Of a DNA stretch of 64,000 nt, positions 42,605-51,308 are shown piece by piece. The stretch's first letter is position 1; the number at the start of each line of letters is the position of its first letter. Source of the stretch: Gemmatimonadota bacterium (GTDB taxonomy: Bacteria; Gemmatimonadota; Gemmatimonadetes; Longimicrobiales; Gaopeijiaceae); the NCBI GenBank assembly GCA_029262115.1, contig JAJCZZ010000027.1, positions 1 to 64,000 on the forward strand. The letters run 5' to 3'. The position numbers were made by a program, and so were the translations under genes. The notes beneath the pieces were generated by a model. The model was not told the origin of the DNA. It worked only from the letters and a program-made list of their open reading frames with translations, and searched no databases.

Positions 42605-44986
42605 ATGGATCGTTTCCGACAGGATTTCCGACAGGCCCTCCGATCGCTGCGCACCAGTCCAATGCTGACCGCGGCGGCTCTCGCCTCCCTGGCCCTCGGT
42701 ATCGGCGCGTCCGCCGCCATCTTCAGCGCGGTCGACACCTTCCTGCTCAAGCCCCTTGAGTTCGAAGACTCGGACCGGCTCGTGTTCGTGAACTCGACGC
42801 ATACGGAGCGGGGATGGACGGGGATGTCCGTCTCCCCGCTGGACTTCCAGGACTTCCGCCGGGAGGCCCGCACCATCGAACTGGCAGGGATCGCGGGAGG
42901 TGGCGTCGACATGACGGTCGAGGACGGGGCCGTGCGCCTCGACGGATCACGAGTATCCTCCAACTTCTTCGACATCCTGGGCATCTCACCTCAGATGGGG
43001 CGTGGCTTCGTCATGGAGGACGAAGCGGTGGGCGCGGCTCCGGTCGCGGTCCTTTCGCACGGCGTATGGAGTCGGCTCTTCGGAGCGGACCCGAGCCTGA
43101 TCGGGCGGACGCTTCCGCTCGAAGGTGTCGGGACCGAGATCGTCGGGGTGATGCCCCCCGACTTCATGTTCGGATCGCCCGAAGACATCTGGCGGCCCCT
43201 GGCGTTCACGGGTGAGGAGACCCGCGGAAGTCGGTACCTGACCATACTCGGCCGTGTGTCACCCACCGCGACGCTGGACGGCGCGCACTCGGAGCTCGCG
43301 ACTCTGGCGGCCCGCCTCGCGGAGACGTTTCCCGAAGCGAACGCCAGCATCGGGGTCAACCTTCAGCGCGTCCGGGACGAGTGGTTCGACGAGGGATTCC
43401 GGGAAGGCAGCTTCATTGCCGGCGCCGCGGTATTCTTCGTTCTGCTGATCGCATGCGCCAACGTCGCCAACCTCTTGCTGGCACGCGGGGCGGACCGGGA
43501 ACGGGAGATCGCCCTCCGATCCGCGATCGGAGCGGAGCGGTCCAGGATCGTCCGGCAGTTGCTGACCGAGAGCATGGTACTGGCCGTCGTGGGTGGTCTG
43601 CTCGGCGTCGGGATCGCGTATCTGGGTGTGGAAGGAATCCGTACCCTCTTCCCTCCCGGCGTACCCGGCGTCAATCGGCTGGCCCTGGACGGGCGGGTCC
43701 TGGCGTTCACGGGTCTCGCGACGATGGCCGCCGGCCTCCTGTTCGGTGTTGCGCCGGCGCTCCAAACCAGCGTGAGCGACCTTCGCTCCGCGCTCGTGGA
43801 TGGCGGCCGGGGCGGTTCGGGGCGACGGGGCGGCCGACTTCGGTCGGGGCTCGTCATGGCGGAGGTGGCAATGTCCGTCGTCCTGCTCGTCTCCGCCGTC
43901 CTCCTGGTCAAGTCGTTCACCCAGATGCGCACCGCCGACCTGGGCTTCGACATCGACGGCGTCGCGGTGATGCGCATGTCGCTTCCCGAAACGCGCTATC
44001 CGGAGGTCGGCGACGTCGAGAACTTTCGCCGCAACGTCGTGGCGCGTGTGGCCGCGCTTCCCGGCGTTTCCGGTGCGGCCACGACCAACATCCGGCCGAT
44101 GTGGGGCAACACCAGCAGTAGCTACGTGATCCCGACGGAGGAACGTCCACAGCCGGGGTCGGAACCCTCGGTCAACGTTCGCTATGTATCGCCCGACTAC
44201 TTCGAGGTCATGGGGATGCCGCGACTGGCGGGGCGGCCGTTCAGTGATCTGGACCAGGAGGGCGCCCCCCCGGTCGTGATCATCAACGAACGGATGGCGG
44301 AACGACACTGGTCGGGTGGGTCGCCCATCGGGGAGCGCATCGAGATCTGGGGAGAGGAGCGCGAGATCGTCGGGGTCGTGGCCGACACCCGTGAGTGGGG
44401 CCCCGACTCGGATGTCGCGCCCCTGCTCTACGCTCCAGCCGGCCAGCGCATGACCCGGAACCCCTTCCTGATGGTGGCGTCCAATCGCGACATTGCGGAC
44501 GACGTGAGGGACGTTGTCCGCGCGGAGGACGCCGATCAGGCCGTCTACGACTTCGCCTCCATGCGGCAGGTTCTCGAGGACGACATGGGCGGGAACGAGG
44601 CCATGGTCAAAGTGCTCGGAACGTTGGCGCTCATCGCCTTCCTCCTGTCGGCCCTCGGCGTGTACGGCGTGCTCTCGTACACGGTATCACGCCGCACTCA
44701 GGAGTTGGGAATCCGCCAGAGCCTGGGGGCGGGACGGCGACATGTTCGCTCGCTGGTTCTTCTCCAGGGGATGAAGCTCGCAGGAGCTGGCGTGCTGGCC
44801 GGCCTGGCTGTGGCGGCACTGTCCACACGGCTTCTGGCGTTCTTCCTGTTCGGCGTGTCGCCGTTCGATCCGTTCGCCTTCATCAGCGTGCCCGTGGCCC
44901 TGATGGCGACGGCGTTCGTCGCAAGCCTGATTCCCGCCATCCGCGCCACGCGGGTCGATCCGATCGTGGCCCTGCGCGCGGAGTAG
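42605..44986 (+). CDS. FtsX-fold 'orphan' permease of ADOP type (793 aa)
   Basis: A second member of the same family: FRQALRSLRTSPMLTAAALA leads into helix 1, ASLALGIGASAAIFSAVDTF, a periplasmic domain, FFVLLIACANVANLLLARGA, EREIALRSAIGAERSRIVRQ, then the repeated half with FLLSALGVYGVLSYTVSRRT and QELGIRQSLGAGRRHVRSLV and the C-terminal RATRVDPIVALRAE. ATG 42605 is chosen because the family N-terminus begins there. The two ADOP genes share a 180-base divergent promoter region. TerC follows after 10 bases, probably in the same transcript. Confidence 0.88.
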   Translation: MDRFRQDFRQALRSLRTSPMLTAAALASLALGIGASAAIFSAVDTFLLKPLEFEDSDRLVFVNSTHTERGWTGMSVSPLDFQDFRREARTIELAGIAGGGVDMTVEDGAVRLDGSRVSSNFFDILGISPQMGRGFVMEDEAVGAAPVAVLSHGVWSRLFGADPSLIGRTLPLEGVGTEIVGVMPPDFMFGSPEDIWRPLAFTGEETRGSRYLTILGRVSPTATLDGAHSELATLAARLAETFPEANASIGVNLQRVRDEWFDEGFREGSFIAGAAVFFVLLIACANVANLLLARGADREREIALRSAIGAERSRIVRQLLTESMVLAVVGGLLGVGIAYLGVEGIRTLFPPGVPGVNRLALDGRVLAFTGLATMAAGLLFGVAPALQTSVSDLRSALVDGGRGGSGRRGGRLRSGLVMAEVAMSVVLLVSAVLLVKSFTQMRTADLGFDIDGVAVMRMSLPETRYPEVGDVENFRRNVVARVAALPGVSGAATTNIRPMWGNTSSSYVIPTEERPQPGSEPSVNVRYVSPDYFEVMGMPRLAGRPFSDLDQEGAPPVVIINERMAERHWSGGSPIGERIEIWGEEREIVGVVADTREWGPDSDVAPLLYAPAGQRMTRNPFLMVASNRDIADDVRDVVRAEDADQAVYDFASMRQVLEDDMGGNEAMVKVLGTLALIAFLLSALGVYGVLSYTVSRRTQELGIRQSLGAGRRHVRSLVLLQGMKLAGAGVLAGLAVAALSTRLLAFFLFGVSPFDPFAFISVPVALMATAFVASLIPAIRATRVDPIVALRAE

Positions 44987-44996
44987 CGAACTGCCT

Positions 44997-45776
44997 GTGG
45001 AATGGATCGGCCACCCCGAGGCCTGGGTCGCGCTCCTGACCCTGACTATCCTCGAGATCGTACTGGGAATCGACAACATCATCTTCATTTCGATCCTCGC
45101 GGAGCGGGTCGAAGAGCAGAAACGGCCGCTCGCCCGGCAAGTCGGGCTCGCGTTGGCCATGTTCACGCGGATCGCGCTGCTGTTTTCGCTCGTCTGGATC
45201 ATGAGGCTGACCGAGCCGCTGTTCTCGGTCCTGGGGCACCCGGTGTCGGGTCGCGACCTGATTCTGCTGGCGGGAGGGATGTTCCTCCTCTGGAAGTCGA
45301 CTCGCGAGATCCACCACAAACTCGAGGGCGAGGAGAAGGAGGGAGGCGTCCCGAAGGTGGCCTCGTTCGTGTCGGTGGTCGTTCAGATCGCACTACTCGA
45401 CATCGTCTTCTCGCTCGACTCGGTCATTACGGCGGTGGGCATCGCGGACGACCTCGCCGTCATGGTCATCGCGGTGGTGGTGGCGGTCGGCTTCATGATG
45501 GCGGCCGCGGGTAAAGTGAGCCGGTTCGTCAACCGTCACCCCACGGTCAAGATGCTGGCGCTCTCGTTCCTCCTACTGATCGGTATGTCACTGATTGCTG
45601 AAGGCATGGGACACCACGTTCCCAAGGGATACATCTACTTCGCCATGGGATTCAGCATCTTCGTCGAGTCCCTGAACCTCGTGATGACGAAGAAGGGTCA
45701 GCGCCCCCCGGTGGATCTGCGAGGACCGCGATATGTCGACGAACCCGCGCCTCCGGGGCCGTCCGCCCCGGGTTGA
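44997..45776 (+). CDS. TerC-family integral membrane protein
   Basis: The 259-residue product has about seven to eight membrane helices with the family signatures LEIVLGIDNIIFISIL near residue 20-35 and LLDIVFSLDSVITAVGIADD near 135-155, each with the conserved acidic residue in the membrane. TerC proteins export metal ions such as manganese, often serving secreted metalloenzymes. The GTG start follows the ADOP stop by 10 bases. The C-terminal tail after residue 235 is Pro-rich and cytoplasmic. Confidence 0.92.
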   Translation: MEWIGHPEAWVALLTLTILEIVLGIDNIIFISILAERVEEQKRPLARQVGLALAMFTRIALLFSLVWIMRLTEPLFSVLGHPVSGRDLILLAGGMFLLWKSTREIHHKLEGEEKEGGVPKVASFVSVVVQIALLDIVFSLDSVITAVGIADDLAVMVIAVVVAVGFMMAAAGKVSRFVNRHPTVKMLALSFLLLIGMSLIAEGMGHHVPKGYIYFAMGFSIFVESLNLVMTKKGQRPPVDLRGPRYVDEPAPPGPSAPG

Positions 45777-45826
45777 CCCGACGAAAAGGACCGCCCTCCG
45801 GACCGTCAGACATGCTGAGCACACAT

Positions 45827-45869
45827 ACGAAACGGCGACGCCCGGAGCATCCGAGTGCCGCCGTTTCGT
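45827..45869. terminator. Bidirectional hairpin between terC and sulfocyanin genes
   Basis: An exact 11-base stem ACGAAACGGCG / CGCCGTTTCGT with further pairing inside the loop lies between two convergent stops (45776 and 45893). No strong T-run is seen on either side. Confidence 0.65.
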
Positions 45870-45892
45870 CGACCCGTGGGTCGAAGTCCTGC

Positions 45893-46471
45893 CTACATCA
45901 TCGTCTGGACGCCGGCGTCGCCGTCCGCGGAGACATTGAAGTGGATCCACATACCGGTGGCGGCGTGCCCCGGCACGTAGCAGAGGATCGCGTACTCACC
46001 CGGCGAGTCCGCCACGAACGTGATGCTCTCGCTCTGTCCGTTCATGGTCGACTCCATCATCGAGGTCGGGTTCGACGTGATCGCGCCCTCGAACACCGGG
46101 GTCGCCGTGGGCATGGCACCCGGCGTCCCCGCCAGCTCGGACACACCCAAGCTGTGGCCCATGTTCGGATCCTGGTTCGAGAAGTCGATCGTCACCGACG
46201 CGCCCTGGGGCACCGTGATCGTCATGTTCCCGTCCGTGGCGCCGTTGAAGTTCCAGTAGTTCTTGGCGTTCGTCTGCCCGGCCACGATGGCGATGTTCAC
46301 CGACTGACCGTCGTCCCCCACGGTGTACCACTCCGGCATGGACATCTCGCTCAGGGTCGGGGCGGCTGGAGCCGGAGCCGGAGGAGCCTCTGCCGGCTCT
46401 TCGGCTGCGTCACCGCCGCAGGCGGCCGCGGCCGCCAGGAACGCCATCACTGCTACACGCTTCATCATCAT
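45893..46471 (-). CDS. Sulfocyanin-like blue copper lipoprotein
   Basis: A lipoprotein signal (lipobox AAAC, Cys18) and a Pro/Ala-rich spacer precede a cupredoxin domain. The copper ligands are visible: His106 (MGHSLGV), Cys164 (ILCYVPGH), His169 and Met174 (GHAATGMW). NYWNFNGATDGNMTITVPQG and the long insert before FEGAITSNPTS are typical of sulfocyanins, which shuttle electrons in respiratory chains of archaea and some bacteria. It probably feeds or drains a terminal oxidase at the outer face of the inner membrane. It lies 66 bases after argJ, without obvious functional link. Confidence 0.88.
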   Translation of the reverse strand: MMMKRVAVMAFLAAAAACGGDAAEEPAEAPPAPAPAAPTLSEMSMPEWYTVGDDGQSVNIAIVAGQTNAKNYWNFNGATDGNMTITVPQGASVTIDFSNQDPNMGHSLGVSELAGTPGAMPTATPVFEGAITSNPTSMMESTMNGQSESITFVADSPGEYAILCYVPGHAATGMWIHFNVSADGDAGVQTMM

Positions 46472-46537
46472 CGAACAAACCTCATGTAGTTGAAGATTCG
46501 GAGGCGGCCGAGTCGTCTCAGGAGCGTCGCGACCTCG

Positions 46538-47707
46538 TCATGACGAGTAGTACGCGGCATTCTCATCGACGTAACCGTGGGTCAGGTCACACCCCCATGC
46601 CCGGGCGCCGTGCGTACCTACCCCCAGAGCCACTGCCAGGTCCACCGAATCCGATCGCAGAAGGGCACGGATGGCGGCCTCGTCGAAGGCGACACGAGTT
46701 CCCTGCCTCAGGACTTCGACGCCGCAAATCGATGCGTCGATGGTATCGGGGTCGATCCGAGCCTCGAAGCACTTGCCCACCGCCATGAGGATCCGCCCCA
46801 CGTTCGGGTCGCCCCCGAATACCATGGTCTTGACCAGCGGTGACCGAACGACGGAGCGGGCAACCGCCCGGGCATCGTCGTCCGAGGCCGCACCGTCAAT
46901 GGTCACGCGAATCATCGTGGTCGCTCCCTCTCCGTCGCGAGCGAGCGTCTCGGTCATGCGGACGAACGCCGTGCACAGGGCGTCGGCGAAGTCCTCCATG
47001 ACCACCGGGCCGGCATGCCCGTTCGCCAGGATGGCACAGGTGTCCGACGTGCTCGTGTCCGTATCGATCGACAGCATGTTGAGCGTGTCGTCGACGGTCA
47101 CGCGCAGCAGCCGATCGAGCGAGGTGGCATCCAACTGCACGTCGGTGAAGGCATAGACCAGCATCGTTGCCATGTTGGGTTCGATCATGCCGGATCCCTT
47201 TCCCACGAGGGTCAGCGTGCCGCCGCGGCCGACATCCATCGACACCGCCTTGGGGTGGGTGTCGGTGGTCATGATGCCACGGGCTCCGTCGAGGGGGTCC
47301 GAGCCGAGCCGTTCGACCATCCCAGGGAGCGCCGCCTCGATTTTCGCGATCGGGAGCGGCACTCCGATGACCCCGGTCGAGCTCATGAGCACGAGCCCGG
47401 GATCGATGCCGAGCGCTGCGGCCGCCGCTCGGCCCATCGTTCGGGCCCGATCGACACCCTCCGTGCCTGTACCCACGTTCGAGACCTTCGAGTTGACCAC
47501 CACGGCCTGAAGGACCCCACCACGGATGATCTCGCGCCCCACGATAATCGGGGCGCCGGGAACCTGATTCCTGGTGAACACCGCCGCCGCGGCTGCGGGT
47601 ACGTCGGACACGAAGAGCGAAAGATCGGCGCCCGTGGGCTTGAGTCCACAGTTGACCGAAGCCGTGCGGAAGCCACGAGGAAAACGAGGAGGGTCGTGGA
47701 AGGGCAT
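46538..47707 (-). CDS. argJ: ArgJ-family ornithine acetyltransferase / N-acetylglutamate synthase
   Basis: The 389-residue product matches ArgJ end to end: FRTASVNCGLKPTGADLSL at the start, SSTGVIGVPLP (109-118), the autocleavage/nucleophile site EPNMATML with Thr181, and the C-terminal ARAWGCDLTHGYVDENAAYY. ArgJ transfers acetyl from N-acetylornithine to glutamate in the cyclic arginine pathway. One family motif is altered: NSGNAN-CTG is here NSKVSNVGTG (72-81), so the Gly-Asn-Ala-Asn and the usual Cys are lost although the TG of the oxyanion hole remains. No other arginine genes are adjacent. ATG 47707 is chosen by homology. Confidence 0.88.
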   Translation of the reverse strand: MPFHDPPRFPRGFRTASVNCGLKPTGADLSLFVSDVPAAAAAVFTRNQVPGAPIIVGREIIRGGVLQAVVVNSKVSNVGTGTEGVDRARTMGRAAAAALGIDPGLVLMSSTGVIGVPLPIAKIEAALPGMVERLGSDPLDGARGIMTTDTHPKAVSMDVGRGGTLTLVGKGSGMIEPNMATMLVYAFTDVQLDATSLDRLLRVTVDDTLNMLSIDTDTSTSDTCAILANGHAGPVVMEDFADALCTAFVRMTETLARDGEGATTMIRVTIDGAASDDDARAVARSVVRSPLVKTMVFGGDPNVGRILMAVGKCFEARIDPDTIDASICGVEVLRQGTRVAFDEAAIRALLRSDSVDLAVALGVGTHGARAWGCDLTHGYVDENAAYYSS

Positions 47708-47762
47708 GGGGTGGCGGAAGAGCGGGTCGCAGGAAGGAAGGCGGATGCTACCCAATCGACCG

Positions 47763-47794
47763 AGGCCCGGCCACCGAGTACGGTGACCGGGCCT
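47763..47794. terminator. Strong hairpin between the 58-aa gene and argJ
   Basis: A 14-base stem AGGCCCGGCCACCG / CGGTGACCGGGCCT with an AGTA loop and one wobble pair follows the stop of the small gene at 47818 on the minus strand. There is no T-run after it, so it could be a terminator or a processing or leader structure for argJ. Confidence 0.6.
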
Positions 47795-47817
47795 GGTTGC
47801 ACCTATCCAAGTACGTG

Positions 47818-47994
47818 TTACGCGAGTCGCTGAACTCCAAATGCACAGTCCAACGCGGCAACGATTCCGTTGCAGTCCAGAGGACGCACTTCCTCGGCCA
47901 TTCGGCGGAGATTCCGCGCAATCCGAAGATTGCCTTCTCCCTCTGCTCGGGTGGCCGCCCGAAGCAGAAACCGAACTCGCTCATCCACGTTCAT
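47818..47994 (-). CDS. Small soluble protein of 58 residues, unknown
   Basis: On the minus strand ATG 47994 is preceded by GGTGAGGGGGAAGTACG, a good ribosome site. The frame reads MNVDERVRFLLRAATRAEGE..., then GNLRIARNLRRMAEEVRPLD and CNGIVAALDCAFGVQRLA to a TAA. The composition is charged and helical with no signal peptide and two cysteines in the C-terminal third, quite unlike a random frame. I know no family. A strong hairpin follows at once, so it looks like a free-standing small gene upstream of argJ. Confidence 0.65.
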   Translation of the reverse strand: MNVDERVRFLLRAATRAEGEGNLRIARNLRRMAEEVRPLDCNGIVAALDCAFGVQRLA

Positions 47995-48153
47995 CGTACT
48001 TCCCCCTCACCCTGGTAGGATCGGTGCGGAGGCCGTCGCGGCCCTCGTTCCTTCCTTACGGACAGAAACCGGATCCGTTTCGCCTCATCCCGTCTGACGC
48101 TCTGAAAACGCGGGGGGTTGCCCGCTGGTTCCCGGTCACGCTTCGACGAGGAG

Positions 48154-49851
48154 TTACCGCTGCCACCCGGTCCACCCCGGACCGCGAACCACCCGCCCGG
48201 GCATCGCGCCCGTGTGCCGGCCGTTCTCCCAGACGGCGGTCCCGTTCACGAGGACGTGGTCGATCCCGACCGACAGCTGATGGGGCTTCTCGTACGTGGC
48301 ACGATCGCTGACCGTCTCCGGATCGAACACCACGATATCCGCGAAAAAGCCCTCCTCGATCAAGCCGCGATCACGAATGTGAAGGCGGGTGGCCACCGCC
48401 GACGACATCTTGCGGACCGCCTCCTCGAGCGTGGTCGCGCCTTCTTCCCGCACGTATTTGCCGAGGATTCGAGTGAAGGTCCCGTACGCCCGGGGGTGCG
48501 CGAGGCCGTCCGCGGTGACGGGATCGATTCCGCCCGCATCGGTCCCGAACTTCATCCATGGCTGGCCGATCTGCATGGCCACGTTCTCTTCGCTCATCAT
48601 GAAGTAGATGGTCCCGATCCGCTGCCGCTCGTCGAGCACGAGGTCGAACGCGGTGTCGATCCAGTCCTTGCCGACCTCGTCCGCCACGTCGGCGAGGTAA
48701 CGGCCCATGTACTTCCGGTTCTCCGGCTTGTCGAAGCCCAGCAGGAGCACGCCTTGGGGCGTCGCGAGGTTGCACAGGTTCTCCCACTCCTCCGTCTGGT
48801 TCTCGATCTCGCTGCGGATGCGCTGCCGCGTGGCCGCCTCCGCCAGGTTGTCGAAGAGCTTCCCGTCCGCGGATGCCCAGGGTGGGAAGCAGGCGGTCAG
48901 GCCTGTGCCGCCCGCTGTGTACGGATACATGTTGGCCTGAACGTCGACCCCGGCCGCACGAGCAGAATCGATCTTGGCCACTGCCATGGCGGCCTTGTGC
49001 CAGTTCCGTCGTCCTCCGGCCTTGAGGTGGAAGATCTCGACCGGCACTCCGGCACGAACGCCGATGTCGATGGCCTCGTCGATGGCCTCCAGGAACTGGT
49101 CGGCCTCCGAGCGCATGTGGGTGATGTACACCCCACCGTGCCGCGCCGCCGCCTCGTTGATGGCTACCAATTCGGCGGTCGACGCGAAGTTGCCGGGCGG
49201 ATAGATGAGGGCCGACCCTATGCCGAAGGCGCCGTCCTTCATGGCGTTGTCCACCGCCTCCTGCATCCGAACCATCGCGAGTGGGTCGGCCGGCCCCATC
49301 GTCTCGTTCATGCCGAGCACACGGATCGTGGTGGCGCCCACGAACGAACCCATGTTCACGCTCCCGCCGTGGCTCGCCATGGCGTCGAGCCACTCCCCGA
49401 ACGCGCGGGGTCCCGAGAAGCGGCGTCCGGGCTCGGCGAATTCGTCCGCGACCGGCGCGTTCGTACTGGCCTCGCCCATGATCTCCGTGGTGACGCCCAT
49501 CGAGACCTTGCTCACCACACGACCATCGCCATCCCCCAGGAAATTCCCGCGCGAGTGGCTCTGGATGTCGATGAAGCCGGGCGCGACCACTCGGTCGGAC
49601 GCGTCGATGCGCCGGGTCGCACGCGCTCCTCTCAACATGCCGGCGGGTGTGACGGCCGCGATACGATCTCCGCGGACGCCGATGTCGCCCGGGTACCACG
49701 CGTTGCCGGTCCCGTCAATGATGCGACCGCCTTCGATGATGACGTCGAACGGTTGCCCTGGAGTGGGCGAGACAGAGGAAGAGGAGGCGGTCGCACCGCC
49801 GCATGCGGACAGGGCAAGACCGATGAGAAGGCAGGCTATGGAGCGGGTCAT
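48154..49851 (-). CDS. D-aminoacylase-like amidohydrolase lipoprotein
   Basis: A lipoprotein signal (lipobox LSAC) precedes a 565-residue N-acyl-D-amino-acid deacylase/amidohydrolase domain: FDVIIEGGRIIDGTGNAWYP, VVAPGFIDIQSHSRG, YITHMRSEADQFLEAI, IFHLKAGG, KFGTDAGG and the C-terminal DIVVFDPETVSDRATYEKPH. The usual HxH metal motif after PGFID reads Q-S-H here, so the first His appears replaced by Gln, although His (THMRSE), His (FHLK) and Asp (TDAGG) are retained. It should hydrolyse acylated D-amino acids or a similar amide outside the inner membrane. It is divergent from a creatininase-family hydrolase. Confidence 0.85.
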   Translation of the reverse strand: MTRSIACLLIGLALSACGGATASSSSVSPTPGQPFDVIIEGGRIIDGTGNAWYPGDIGVRGDRIAAVTPAGMLRGARATRRIDASDRVVAPGFIDIQSHSRGNFLGDGDGRVVSKVSMGVTTEIMGEASTNAPVADEFAEPGRRFSGPRAFGEWLDAMASHGGSVNMGSFVGATTIRVLGMNETMGPADPLAMVRMQEAVDNAMKDGAFGIGSALIYPPGNFASTAELVAINEAAARHGGVYITHMRSEADQFLEAIDEAIDIGVRAGVPVEIFHLKAGGRRNWHKAAMAVAKIDSARAAGVDVQANMYPYTAGGTGLTACFPPWASADGKLFDNLAEAATRQRIRSEIENQTEEWENLCNLATPQGVLLLGFDKPENRKYMGRYLADVADEVGKDWIDTAFDLVLDERQRIGTIYFMMSEENVAMQIGQPWMKFGTDAGGIDPVTADGLAHPRAYGTFTRILGKYVREEGATTLEEAVRKMSSAVATRLHIRDRGLIEEGFFADIVVFDPETVSDRATYEKPHQLSVGIDHVLVNGTAVWENGRHTGAMPGRVVRGPGWTGWQR

Positions 49852-50058
49852 GGCTGGGCTCTCCAAGGGGATCCGTGTCGATGATCCAACTACGTGTTCG
49901 ACCCCGCTCCGTCAACGGTGGCGCTAGGTCCAGTCGGAAAAGGTGGTGTGGTCGGTCGCACGGCATGGGTTCGAATGGGGGACGTGCGTGGGTCGGAACG
50001 GCAACCGACATTGAACGGCTACACCCTTCCGCACACGCCAACGTTCCGGAGAGCCGTC

Positions 50059-51006
50059 ATGCGCCAAGGTCGTCACACGCTCGTCGCGACTGTCGTCGCC
50101 CTCATCGTAGCAACCGCCGCTCCGTGCCCACCCGTTGCGGCGCAGGCGTCGATCGGCCCGGAGAAGGAGCCGAACTTCCTTCCGCATATGACGCGACCCG
50201 AGGTCGAGACACTCCTCGAGCGCACCGACATGGTCATCATTCCGGTGACGTCGCTGGAGCAGCACGGTCTTCATCTTCCGATCGGTACCGACTACTACAG
50301 CGGTGTGGAGCGTGCCAAGCGTATCGCGCGACGGGTCGACGTCTTGGTGGCGCCGATCCTCTTCCCCGGCCAGTCACCGTACCACATGGAGTTCGCGGGT
50401 ACGGTCACACTGCCGTCGACGCTGATCCAGGAGGTCTACGTCGAAGCGGCCAAAAGCCTGATGCGGCACGGATTCAAACGCTTCCTCATCCTCAACAGCC
50501 ACGGAGGCAACGCCGCGACCTCCACGTTCATCGTGGATCGGATCAACCAGGAGACCGAAGGCATTGCCGTGGACCTGGGAAGCGCGGTCGGCCCGTTCGC
50601 CGACCGGGCCGCAATCAATGCGTTACCTCGCCCCGCCGAGCCCGTCTTCGACCGCCACGGCGGCGTCGGAGAGACCAGTCGGGCACTCTACCTGTTTCCC
50701 GACCTCGTGGACCTCGAGGCCGCACGACCGGCCGCGCTCACATTTCCACCGACGTTGGCGGCCATGCTGCCCGCTGTCCTGGACGGAGACCGCACCGCGC
50801 TCACCGTGCTGTTGGCGGAGGGCCTCAAGGACGAATCGACCGGGAAGGGATCGTCCGCCGCGCAGATGTCGAGTACCGGCGTGTGGGGCACCCGCGACCC
50901 CCGCGAAGCCACGGTCGAGGAGGGCCGCGTGGTCACGGAAGCGTTTATCGACGCAGCCGTGGCCTTCATCCGGCGGTGGGAGGAGTTGAGGCCGTCGGGC
51001 CGGTGA
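50059..51006 (+). CDS. Creatininase-family amidohydrolase, secreted
   Basis: A signal peptide (ending PPVAAQA) precedes a creatininase domain: VTSLEQHGLHLPIGTDYYSG (Glu67, His69, His72, Asp78), ILNSHGGN (His148) and HGGVGETSRALYLFP. Family members bind two metals and open cyclic amides such as creatinine or act on formamide-type compounds. The 315-residue length is family-normal plus signal. ATG 50059 is chosen because the signal peptide starts there; no strong ribosome site is seen. Export is unusual for creatininases but fits this genome's many secreted hydrolases. Confidence 0.86.
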   Translation: MRQGRHTLVATVVALIVATAAPCPPVAAQASIGPEKEPNFLPHMTRPEVETLLERTDMVIIPVTSLEQHGLHLPIGTDYYSGVERAKRIARRVDVLVAPILFPGQSPYHMEFAGTVTLPSTLIQEVYVEAAKSLMRHGFKRFLILNSHGGNAATSTFIVDRINQETEGIAVDLGSAVGPFADRAAINALPRPAEPVFDRHGGVGETSRALYLFPDLVDLEAARPAALTFPPTLAAMLPAVLDGDRTALTVLLAEGLKDESTGKGSSAAQMSSTGVWGTRDPREATVEEGRVVTEAFIDAAVAFIRRWEELRPSGR

Positions 51007-51098
51007 GGCCGAAGGGCCCTTTGGGGTGTAGTATTGGGCGTCGGTGGGTGCTCGCGTCCCACTCGACGCGCTCGTCCCGTTTCGGTCGGTGAGGGTCA

Positions 51099-51308
51099 AT
51101 GAAAGAAGTCGCCGAAGGTCCCCGGGTTCGCATCGTTGGAAAAGCTGATGCATCGGATCGGGGCGATGTTTCGGACCTCGACCCCGCGCAGCGGATCGAG
51201 ATGATGTGGCAACTGGCGATGGACGCGTGGACTTTCAAGGGAGAAGCAGAGCGTGCTCAATCCCCATTTTCGCGACATGTTGTCCGCATTCATCGAGGGC
51301 GACGTTGA
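51099..51308 (+). CDS. Small protein (69 aa) paired with a nucleotidyltransferase
   Basis: The frame begins with GAGGG-preceded ATG 51099 and encodes a polar protein with the core DPAQRIEMMWQLAMDAWTFK, then a basic tail RHVVRIHRGRR. Short proteins with a (T/D)-(P/A)-E/Q-R-I/L-x-M-M/V-W-x-L-(T/A)-x-x-A-W motif are often encoded just before nucleotidyltransferase genes of the AbiEii/MNT type (recollection of genome neighbourhoods, not verified here). The gene overlaps the start of that nucleotidyltransferase by 56 bases, which supports joint expression. Confidence 0.7.
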   Translation: MKEVAEGPRVRIVGKADASDRGDVSDLDPAQRIEMMWQLAMDAWTFKGEAERAQSPFSRHVVRIHRGRR

